NCBI GenBank assembly: GCA_029964075.1
Contig: CM057148.1
Span: 30,683,916 to 30,747,915, forward strand
Direction of reading: 5' to 3'
DNA: 64,000 nucleotides
From: Patiria pectinifera
Lineage: Eukaryota; Echinodermata; Asteroidea; Valvatida; Asterinidae
The notes beneath the pieces are model-generated. The model made no database searches. It was given only the letters and a program-made list of their open reading frames with translations, and was not told the origin of the DNA. Positions 22,489 to 32,162 of this stretch are shown piece after piece (position 1 is the stretch's first letter; each line of letters starts with the position of its first letter). Made by a program: the position numbers and the translations under genes.

Positions 22489-23339
22489 AAATGGCAGTAC
22501 AGAGAAAAACCATAAAAATGAATTAAATTTCAATTTTACAGGCAATTTACAAAAGAAAAAATCTAAAGAAATTACCTAAAAATGTATTGTTTTTTTTTAA
22601 GGTGGTGCAGATAAATTCATGATATAATGAATATTCAACATTACTGTCTATATCTATTTAGAAATAAATATCACCTATTATCTATACAGAAAAGAAAACA
22701 TCTATACGCATTTAAACAAAAGAGGGCGCTATTCAAATTGTCAAGGTCTTCAGGGACCGTCTAGGCTGGGGTCGGCCGGTCCTGACCATGATTACTTTCA
22801 TTCCATCGCGGTCTTGCATCAAGATTACTTACTACCATCTATTAGGCCTCTACTTTTATTTTTCAGTTGAACATATAATGGTTTTTGTTTGCTTCCGATT
22901 GTATGCACTTTTCTTTTTTATGTGTCATTACGGTTTTAACATTCGCTGCCTTTTATATGACGTCAACTTACAATTTCCTTTACATTCATCAAAACAAAGA
23001 GATGTTAGTGCAACATTTCTGTCATCTTTTCAAAAACTTATTAGAAAAACAACATGCACTTTTAATATATCGATTCATAATAACCAATTAAACATTGTTT
23101 ACTTTCAAAACAATAAAAAAGTAATTGTAAAACGGTTCATTATGAAATCAAATTTCAAGAGCTCATTCAAAAACTCTGTATAGCATAATGTCCTTGACCC
23201 TATGCTTATTAATATTTACGTAGTAAACTTGTCATACTTTATGTTTTCCGTCTATAATTGCATACGTTTTACAACAATCACAATATAAATGTATTAATTA
23301 AAAAACTGTATTCCTTAATTAGTTATTCAAACATTGCCT
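22489..23339. other. Intergenic DNA, nothing recognised
   Basis: AT-rich. The open frame 22788-23183 is rich in Phe, Ile and Lys with no recognisable domain and is probably by chance. Confidence 0.4.
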
Positions 23340-23431
23340 GTGACTCACAATTTCACAACATATTGAGTTACTATAGTGTGCTCGTTTTTGTCCACAAATA
23401 CGCTCGTGTTTGTCCACAAACCCATGTCTAG
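23340..23431 (+). mobile_element. 3' end of a Helitron-like unit
   Basis: Ends in a GTGTTTGTCCACAAAC hairpin followed by CTAG at 23428-23431 and then T, the same terminal structure as at 36178 and 37228. A hairpin just before CTAG/CTRR is the hallmark of Helitron 3' ends. Confidence 0.5.
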
Positions 23432-24480
23432 TTCCTTTATCTCCTTCCTTTTCCAGTCATTCCCAACAGGTTTATACACGTATTTCATCCACCAGTGCGC
23501 TTTGGCACTTTCATAAATCCGAACGACTTGATACATACTTCGACCACCACCTAAAATGGTCCTAGAAGAATTTCGTCCCAATGAAGTCATCGGGTGTCAA
23601 GTTACGTCACATTAAAGGTGCATTGTTTTTCTCTGTAGGTTTTGTACAGGTTTTTCTTCAAACCATACAATTTGGTTCTTTCACATGTCTGATTGACTTT
23701 AGACTTGGCAGACACTTTAACCAGCAGCCGAAGATGGTCTCCTATGGCTTTCTTAACAATGCCGTCATCGTGTGACACGTGACGTCATAATAAATGTGCA
23801 TTTTTCAAATGCCTATAACTTCAGAAGTACCATTTTGATTGGGATGAAACTTTGTATGCAAATACACAGGGATCTGTTACAGATGAAAATTGAAGTGAAA
23901 TCATCATTACGTCATCACATGTCAAGTGACGTCACGTTAAAAGGCCACTTTTCTTAGGGCTATATCTAAAGAGCCACATGTCCGATTGGGTTGTAACTTG
24001 ATATGTACCCATGCCGGGATGTGTTATAGGTGGAAATTTAAGTGATGTCGTCATGACGTAATCTCATGTCAAGTTAAGTCACATTAAACTTAGACCACAC
24101 CAGCGGATGGTTCCCGATGATTTTCGTCATCGTGACGCCATCAGGTATCAAGTAACGTCACATTAAAGGTGCATTTTTCAAAGCCTTATATCGTCTAAAG
24201 TACACTACTGGCTTGGAAATGTGTAGGTACGTAGACATGAACGTGTTATGGATAACAATTTAAGTGACGTAATGATGATACATCACATGTCATGTGACGT
24301 CACATTAAAGGGGCACTTTTCTAAGGACGTTATCTAAAGAGCTATAGGGTCGATTAGTTTGTAACTTGATATGAACCTATACCGGGATGTGTTATAGATG
24401 AAATTGCAAGTGACTTCATTTTGACTTCATCACACTTCAGGTGACGGCACATTAAAAGGGGCATTCGAAACAGCTGGTCA
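23432..24480 (+). mobile_element. Helitron-like unit related to the 35-37 kb array
   Basis: Shares the sequence modules of the 35-37 kb units: GGTTTATACACG-like start, CCACCACC..ATGGTCCTAGAAGAA, GTGTCAAGTTACGTCACATTAAAGGTGCAT, and repeated CTTGATATG..GATGTGTTATAG segments. It contains several intact or near TGACGTCA palindromes. It lacks a clear 3' hairpin at its right border, so it is truncated. No Rep/helicase gene is present. Confidence 0.5.
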
Positions 24481-24724
24481 TTGCAACAATGGTCTCCATT
24501 TGGAAGAAATTCATGGTAGTCTTGGAAAATGACTGTTTGTTCTGTCTCTGCCTTCTATTTGGTAGCCTCTTTCACGGATGCAAGTTTCGGCTCGAGTTTT
24601 TATTGCGGCAGTCAGATGTCAATCGCCGTGGACAAAATGAAAAGGCGAAACTTGTTTTCAATTGGTAATTACTCAATATATATTTACCGGATTTGAAAAA
24701 TTGTTTCATTGTTGAGGCTTATTG

Positions 24725-26172
24725 TTAAGCCACTGAGAAATTGCGAGTTTCTTTGCCAATGTGCTTTTCTACCAAATTTGGAAGATTCCTCATAAAAAGT
24801 GTATAACGAATTTCTTGCATACATTTTGTGATTTCATTAGCTTCTGCGCGTGTGTAGAAGTCAACAATTTGAAAAATGTCATTTCCCCTTACTAGAGAAT
24901 TGATTTTCATGCGATTGAAATCACCTAAAATAACAATTCCAACCTCAGGGTTATTAGTCCTAACATTGTCAATGTTCTGTAGAATGTGTTCTTGCAAGAG
25001 TTCCTGATGGGGAGAATTCGTGGTGATGTAAACGGCACAAATTACTATGGATGAAATACCACGTGGAAGTTTTCTTGGCTGGATTTTCACCCAAATACAT
25101 TCAAGCTGCTCAGGAACGATAATGTTGTCAACAACGGATGCAGGAATGTGATCCCTCACGTAGACGGCAACTCCACCACCACGTTGATTGTCTCGGCATT
25201 TAGAGAACAAATTGTAGTTTTGGATACTGAGCAGATTGTCAGGGATGCAAGTTGAGAACCAAGTTTCAGTTACTACTCCAATGTCGACATTGTGTTGTTG
25301 GAACAGAACTTGCACTTCATCGAACTTGATCATTAAAGATTGTGCATTAGTCATGAAGATTGTTGGAAGAGTCCGAACCTTATTGGGATACTGAATGTTG
25401 GCGCTTGAGTCGGACGGTGTATTTCTCCGATTGTAGGGGAGTGTCGGTATAGTAATCAAAGATCTTGAACGGTTATTGACATTACGATTACTCTGGGTTC
25501 TTCGATAGTTGGTGGTAATAACAGGGATAGGTTTTTTGATGCGACGACCACCTCTACATCCTCGTCTTTTTTTAAGGAGGCCAAGCGATTTTATAAGGTT
25601 AAGATTGAACGTTGATTCAGACACAGTATATTTGCCGTGACTTGGTTGTAAAGACAAAAGTTCACTGGTGGTATAATACATAACGTTGGGGTTAAGGTGT
25701 AGAGGATTACTGGTTGGACTTGAAGCAATACCATTAGCAGTAAACTGTTCCTGCTGACAGTAATATAAATGGCTTTGGTTCTGGTTCCGGTTTAATTGCC
25801 GCTGTACCGATTCATGTTAGCTTGGTTGAGGGGGCCTGGATTTGTTGAAATGTCCTTGAATACTGTGATGTCCAGTGGAGAGTCATGGCCGGGTATTAGT
25901 AGACAAGTTGTTCGATGTTTACTCCACTTTGACACTGGGATCTTCGACTAATAAAACCCAGATGAGCACAAACGAATTGTGGAATGACACACGTGTAGAG
26001 GAAGGCCCACACTGTAAGTTGGCTTTGTGAGGTAAAGCTCCACAGATTTACTGTCCCCAAAATCACTGGTTGCAGTTGTTGATGTAAAGTACCTTGATAA
26101 CAACACATCTGAGAGAAGAAGGGCTAGACACAGTGTTGCAAGAGACGAAGATGGAGTCATGCCTGCACTCAT
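24725..26172 (-). pseudogene. LINE 5' fragment with apurinic endonuclease domain
   Basis: The frame 25681-24725 (318 residues) has a basic N-terminal region (LKKRRGCRGGRRIKKPIPVI), then the endonuclease start TIFMTNAQSLMIKFDEVQ, VVTETWFST, RGGGVAVYVRDH, an ICAVYITT strand and VILGDFNRMK. This order is that of CR1/L2-group LINE endonucleases, which nick target DNA. After GDFN the similarity fades: the C-terminal SDH motif and all of RT are missing. A small upstream frame, 26172-25948, may be 5' leader or ORF1 debris. The fragment keeps the 5' part and lacks the 3' part, the reverse of usual LINE truncation, so a later deletion or insertion is likely. Confidence 0.75.
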
Positions 26173-26452
26173 GCATGTACCTTGTACATGTGCGATGTAT
26201 GACGTGCTTGTAGATTGTAGATAATGCAGTACATCAAATCTCGATGAAAATCATCAAAATGTTTTTCAGAAGTAAAACTTAGCAACAAAAGTCACCAAAC
26301 TGGAATCCAAAGTATGAAAAGAGCACACAACATCAGAACTAAGACAGGATGGCGAAGGCAAACATCGATAAAAACGGATTTAAAATGGTAAAAGCTGCCT
26401 AATAAAAATGACCAGGCAGCTACATGAACAGCGCCCTCTAACTCCTTAACGG

Positions 26453-26971
26453 CCATGCTTCTTTATAAATCTGTTGTCAGGAATACGCCTCATGATTGGG
26501 GATCGGAGTTACAGTTTCTCATACAGTATATATACATTAATTAGGATTTCTGGAGTTAAATGACAGTTGCCGTAAACATTTACCTCTGTTTATTTGATTG
26601 AACTTTGGGGATTGTGCATGATAGTTCGAAACTAATCATTTTCTTCATACACATGTAGTTAACTCCAGTCTGCAGTTATTTGGAGCATTCGTCATAATTT
26701 ATCAGGTTAGTCTTAACTCTACACACATTTTAGTCAAACACAAGACCCATTTTATCCATACTTCTATTACCACACATGTATGCAAAATGTGTGCGTTTGT
26801 TTCCAAAAGGTAAGACTTCTATCTATCGTATTGCAAATTCTTCTCATATGACTAAACCAAACACTCATGTATCACCTTGATAAAATGAACGGGGTTAAGA
26901 AACATCATGGCATCCTCAGATGCGAACGACACCGAGTACTATCAAACACAACTTTGCGTTGTTCGTCATGG
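26453..26971 (+). repeat. Interspersed repeat, same family as 57775-58331
   Basis: Collinear words shared with 57775-58331 include CCATGCTTCTTTA, GGGGATCGGAGTTACAGTTT, CATACAGTATATATACATT, AAGAAACATCATGGCATC and GCGTTGTTCGTCA, in the same order and orientation. No frame is conserved between the two copies. Confidence 0.7.
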
Positions 26972-27480
26972 TCCCTGGGAAAAGGCCGTTTAATCGCAAA
27001 AAGGAGAAAGCATTTGGTAAGGCAGTAAAAGATGAGTAACACATAGAATGATAACCTCCGCTACTTGGCATGTCATTGGATAATTTCTTGATGATGTCGT
27101 TGTGTACTGAGGAGTCATTTTTTTTTTCGTTTGCTTTCGCATATTTGCAACATGGATGATCTTCACCCATTTATCTTGAGTGACAGGCACGATGCTAGAC
27201 TCGGCAATGAGTCCTGTGGATTAAACATTTTTCCTGTGGATTAAACATTCCAGTTTATCAGTCACGATTGGAGTTTTATCTGCCTTTTTGTCTGCCACCA
27301 TTAATATACAGTCACCATGCATGCTCATTCACCACAACCAAAAGCTGCGAGTGAAAAGGGTGTTAAGTTACACGTAAGTTAAATAATGTATACAATGAAG
27401 CATGCAAATACGAATTCTTATAACAGGAACTCACTATTGTGTTTTGAAATCTCAAGTCAGCCTTTCTCTGAAAGGGTAAT
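26972..27480. other. Intergenic DNA, nothing recognised
   Basis: A short direct repeat (GTGGATTAAACATT) occurs twice at about 27217-27250. No gene is seen. Confidence 0.4.
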
Positions 27481-27483
27481 GAC

Positions 27484-27645
27484 CAGTGTTGGAGGTCTCG
27501 AGGCCGGCCTCGGCCTCGAGGCCGGCCTCGAGGCCGATTTCTATGGCCTCGGCGTTGGCCTCGGAGGTGCAAGGCCTCGGCCTTGGCCTTGGCCTCGGCA
27601 CCTTCCGGCCTCGGCGAATCGGTCGAGGCCGGTTCGAGGCCGCCC
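27484..27645 (+). repeat. GGCCTC minisatellite, copy 1
   Basis: A GC-rich island in AT-rich DNA made of GGCCTCGGCCTCGAGGCC-like words, some palindromic. The left edge reads CAGTGTTGGAGGTCTCGAGG. The related block at 39205-39340 ends in CTCGACTACAACACTG, the approximate complement of this edge, so both may be parts of one element bounded by CAGTGTTG. Confidence 0.7.
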
Positions 27646-27649
27646 GTTT

Positions 27650-28045
27650 CGATGTGTTTTCTATTCTAATTAATTTTATTTTTTTACCGTATCAAACCTT
27701 CGAGATTCTACCGCAGTGGGTTCCGTGAAACGAACGCATATACAATGTACGCACGAATGAACTGGAAATGGTAGCATTGAACGTACTCACGTATGTAGCA
27801 TCTTCGACTAGCCTGCGCTTCAGCTTTCGACGTGCGTGCAAGCGTTATAACTGTTACCGCGTGCCAGACTACATAAGTCTAGCACCAACCCGATTTACGT
27901 ACAATAACATGAGGTAGTAGATGTTCACAATGTTCTCGTTTCGCCTCTGTACCCCGACCTTTAAAAAAGATTTGCGACAAGGTGCGGCAAGCTTAAGGCC
28001 AAAAAAAAAGGTCTCCGGTTGCTGGTATGGAGCTTGCCCAAAAAG
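27650..28045. other. Intergenic DNA, nothing recognised
   Basis: No supported frame. It leads into the hairpin block at 28050. Confidence 0.4.
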
Positions 28046-28049
28046 TGGT

Positions 28050-28280
28050 GCGGCGACGCGGTTTTTTTAGCTGTTTCGGTGTACACACCGAAACAGCTCT
28101 TGTTTTCGTTAAGATTTTTTTTTTAGATGTTTCGGTGTTCACACCGAAACAGCTCTTGTTTTCGTTAAGATTTTTATTTTCTTTTTGGCTTTTCCGCAAA
28201 AAAACGGAAAAGCCTTTCTTTTTGTTCTCATTTTTGGCTTTTCCGCAAAAAAGCGGAAAAGCCTTTCTTTTTGTTCTCAT
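28050..28280. repeat. Two pairs of tandem hairpins before the Helitron-like array
   Basis: The first hairpin, AGCTGTTTCGGTGTACACAC plus its complement, appears twice about 60 bp apart, each time followed by CTTGTTTTCGTTAAGAT. The second hairpin, GGCTTTTCCGC-loop-GCGGAAAAGCC, also appears twice, each followed by TTTCTTTTTGTTCTCAT. The words GCGGAAAAGCC and CCGAAACAGC also occur at the 3' ends of the Helitron-like units (32118, 34983, 36141, 37191), so these are probably stacked terminal fragments. Confidence 0.65.
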
Positions 28281-28289
28281 TTTTTTTCT

Positions 28290-28333
28290 TTCTTCTTCTT
28301 CTTCTTCTTCTTCTTCTTCTTCTTCTTCTTCTT
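28290..28333. repeat. (TTC)n microsatellite
   Basis: About 14 TTC repeats. A shorter array sits at the same place in the sister unit (32170-32186). The long Phe/Ser and poly-Glu frames over it are artefacts. Confidence 0.9.
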
Positions 28334-30183
28334 TTTGTCGCCTAAATCCCATAGACTTTGTACACGTTTTTTCTACACGCCACTTTTGACATTTATCTTT
28401 GTCATACGTCATTCAAAGTTAGCATAGTCATAGTCCTTATGGCAGAGATGTGCCCCGAAGAGTGTCGTCATGATGACGTCATCGACTAATTTATTATAGA
28501 TTTTTGAATATTTAATTTTTCCCATAGACTTTGTACACAAAATTTTAAAAAAAATTGTCGGTTTTCAAAGGACATTTTCGACTGTTTGCCAGTAATTCAT
28601 TTACACCAAACTTTGTTAAAGCAAAGACCCTAATTCAAACAACATTGTGTAATGATGACGTCATGATGACGTCATCAGGTGTTTATTTATAGGCAATTAA
28701 ATTGTGACACTTTTAATATTTAAAAATGCATAAGAAATCAACAGTACGCGTCCGCAGCATTCTGTTGCCGGCAAGTGGTAGAGTAGGTCGAGGTCTTTAT
28801 TTCTTTCAGTGTGCGTGAAATCACGTGACCCTTGCTTCCGGTCGAAAAAGGCCCTAACCGGAAGTGGCTTATTATTTGAAAGTGGTAATAGAAATGAACT
28901 TGCTTTTAACGGTGTTAGTCTCTTGGCCAATAGTATTCTTCAAATCATTTACCAATGACGTCATGCAATCTTCAAGCGCCCTCTAGCGACAGGTTAAAAA
29001 TTAGCAAAAATGTATTTTGAATAGATGTCTGTGGCGAAGTTTGTCGGAATCGCCTAAATATTGGTGTATATAATGACCTTGGCCACCTTAAGACGTGTGC
29101 GAAGTTTTAGGCGATCGACGTCATCAGACCGGAAGTTATAATGAAAAGACCCTTTTTCATTTGAAAATTCCTGAAAAATCAACCATGGCAGTTTTTATAT
29201 TTGTTTTTACTTTAATTGTTGATTGAAGGGTAGGTCTAAAACATTTCAAAGTTTCCAGGCGATAAGCGAACTCGAACATACCCTGCGCACGCTTAAAACT
29301 TCACCTTGACAATACCTCTGCTTCAAAACATGCACAGGACAGGACGTCCACAATGTACATGTACATGCACGTACGTTGTACATAGGCACATACATCGTAT
29401 GTCAGTCAGCCTGCAGCGCACGTGTTGCTGAGGTCAAATCCTGTCCACAGTGACCGTTTTAGCCGATTTTCGGCTAACTTTGACAGATTTTATGTTCCTG
29501 CATGCGCATAGACAGTGACGTATTATAGCACTTTTGGCATTAATCTTTGTCAGATATCATTGAAAGTTGGCATAAGCATAGTCCCTATAGCCAAGATGTG
29601 TCCCGAAGAGTGACGTCATGGTGACGTCATCAAGTGATTTATTATGGATTTATGAATAATTAATTTTTCTCATAGACTTTGTACACAGCTTTCTCCACAA
29701 GTATTTCCCTATACAAACTGATATATCTTACTGAGTAGTTCTGAACTTCGGCTGAGAATTACTATGAGAAGGAAAAAGAAATCGTATTTTTACGCCTGTC
29801 ATTTGATTGAAAATATTCCCAAGAGTTAGAATAGCAAGTAATATTTTATAAAAATGTTTCAGTTTAAAGGAAAATCACGCATTTAAAGGTGCAGTTTTTC
29901 TGCTGTGGAGTTTTAACCTATTGACTTTTCCCCTTTTTTAAGCCACCATTTTCATAACTTGGCGATCTGGAATCGTCATCAAAGTTACAGCCAAGGAAGA
30001 TCCTCATACAACAATTATGCCAAGACTACGACATCATGATGACGTCATCTTCAAGTGATTTATTATGGATTCATGAATAATTAATTTTTCTCATAGACTT
30101 TGTACACAGCTTTTTCCACAAGTCTTTTCCTATACAACACTGATATATCTTACTGAGTAGTTCTGAACTTCGGCTGAGAATTA

Positions 30184-31162
30184 TACGGAAGCTTAAAGTG
30201 ACCATCCGAGTTTCCAAGTTTCCGAGATAATTTATCTCGGAACGACGGAATACTGAGATAAAAACATGTCTTTTCGTGATATCGCATCTCGGAAAAACGT
30301 CTTTCCCGGAATTCGTATCTCAGAAAGACGTCTTTGCCCAATATCACATCACGGAATGACATCTTTCCCAGAAATCGTATCTCAGAAAGACGTCTTTCCC
30401 TGATGTCGTATCTCGGAAAGACATCTTCTCCTGATATCGTATCTCAGAAAGACGTCTTTCCTTGATATTGTATCTCGGAAAGACGTCATTCCCTGATATC
30501 GTTTCTCAGAAAGACGTATTTCCGACATACGATATCAAGGATAGACGTCTTTCCGAGATGATATATGAGAGAAAGACGTCTTAAGATGTTATATCAGGTG
30601 AAAACGTCTTTTCAAGATAAGATATTAGAGAAAGAACGTCTTTCCGAGATGAAAGACGTCTTTCCGAGATACAATATCAGGGGGAAACGTCTTTCTGAGA
30701 TAAGATATGAGAGAAAGACGTCTTTCCGCCAGGGAAAGACGTCTTTCCGGGATATCATATCAAGGAAAGACGTCTTTCTGAGATGATATCAGAGAAAGAC
30801 GTCTTTCCGAGATGTTATATCAGGGAAAGACGTCTTTCAGAGATACGATATCAAGGAAAGACGTCTTTCCGAGATGATATAAGAGAAAGACGTCTTTCCG
30901 AGATGTTATATCAGGAAAAGATGTCCTTCCGAAATGCAATATCAGTGAAAGCCGTCTTTCCGAGATACCATATCAGGGAAAGACGTCTTTCCGAGATACG
31001 ATATCAGGAAAAGACGTCTTTCCGAGATACCATATCAGGGAAAGACGTCTTTCCAAGACACGATATCAGGGAAACACGTCATAAATATCTTAGTAATCCA
31101 TCTTTCTGAGATAAATCATCAAAGAAACGTGGAAACTCGAATGGTCACTTTAAGCTTCCGTA
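30184..31162. mobile_element. 979-bp foldback element made of AGACGTCT palindromic repeats
   Basis: Terminal inverted repeats start TACGGAAGCTTAAAGTGACC and match the right end over 32 bp with one mismatch. GAATTA flanks both sides (30178-30183 and 31163-31168) as a 6-bp target duplication. Sister repeats at 29757, 33608 and 34036 show the empty site GAGAATTACTATGAG. The interior is a tandem array of roughly 30-bp units centred on GGAAAGACGTCTTTCC. Left of about 30520 they read CTCGGAAAGACGTC..CCTGATATC, right of it the complement, so the whole element can form one giant hairpin. Confidence 0.85.
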
Positions 31163-32162
31163 GAATTACTATGAGAAGGAAAAAGAAATCGTATTTTTTT
31201 ACGTTAACCATTTGATTGAAAATATTCCCAAGAGTCAGAATATCAAGTAATATTTTATAAAAATGTTTCAGTTTAAAGGCAAATCACGTATTTAAAGGTG
31301 CAGTTTTTCTGCTGTGGGATTTTTAACCCATTGACTTTGTACACGTTTTCAAGCCACCATTTTTATAACTTGGCGATCTGGAATCGTCATCAAAGTTACA
31401 GCCAAGGAAGACCCTCATACAAAAATTATGCCAAGACTATGACGTCACGATGACGTCATCACCTATTTTTTTTATTGATTTTTGAAAATTTACGTACATA
31501 TTGTGAAGTCTTATATCTACAGAAATGTAAGTCCGATTGGGTTGAAACTTGGTATGTGGCTATACCAGGAAGTGTTATAGATTAAAAATGAGGTGACGTC
31601 ATGATGACGTCATCCTGAGATTTTATATGAATATTTATTTGTTTTGACCTTTTAGCCATATCTCCCGAATGCAACATGCAAAATGCAAAATTCTTTTTTG
31701 CATTTGGTCTGTTATGTAATAGCTATTCGTACAAAACTTGAAAAATGTGTGACGTCATCATGACGGAATCAAAATGCCATTTTTCAAAACTCATATAAGG
31801 AAAGGTCCAATTGTCATGAAACTTGGTGGGTAGGTAGTTAATCATACTAGTATGCAAAGTTCGAAATGACGTCACGATGACGTCATCAAAAATTTAAAAA
31901 TAATTGTCGATTTTTAAAGTGCGTTTTCGACTCTTGCCAGTAATTTATTTAGATCACTCTTTGTCCAAGCAAACACCTTGTACACACGCACATACATCGT
32001 ATTGCCAAGGTGAAATCCTGTCCACAGTGACCGTTTTAGCTGATTTTTCGGCTAACTTTGACAGATTTTATGTTCATGCATATTCAGGGCATATTATTGA
32101 TAAAAAAAAATCATAATGCGGAAAAGCCCTATGTTCTGTTGCAAACAGACATAGATCTCTAG

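Larger units (their letters stand above)
28283..32162 (+). mobile_element. Helitron-like unit A (2.9 kb, interrupted by a foldback element)
   Basis: Unit A is collinear with unit B (32163-35027) over its whole length, from CTTTCTTCTTC and TTTTTGTCGCCTAAATCCC to the end hairpin TATGTTCTG..CAGACATA and CTAG at 32159-32162. It carries at least a dozen TGACGTCA sites, many as doublets such as TGATGACGTCATGATGACGT. It is longer than B only because of the insertion at 30184-31162. No Rep/helicase, so if a Helitron it is non-autonomous. Internally, a segment starting near 29590 is duplicated near 30020. Confidence 0.55.

Noticed and set aside
22788..23183. 131-residue Phe/Ile/Lys-rich frame
   Set aside because: AT-rich composition artefact without domain or splice sites in phase.
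27386..27728. Gly/Leu- and Arg/Pro-rich frames over GGCCTC repeats
   Set aside because: Composition is fully explained by the minisatellite.
27993..28427. Poly-Glu and poly-Phe/Ser frames over the (TTC)n tract
   Set aside because: Pure microsatellite and hairpin translation.
30184..31162. CRISPR-like array of about 30-bp repeats
   Set aside because: The genome is eukaryotic, the units are palindromes with no unique spacers, orientation flips once, and terminal inverted repeats with a target duplication show a transposon.
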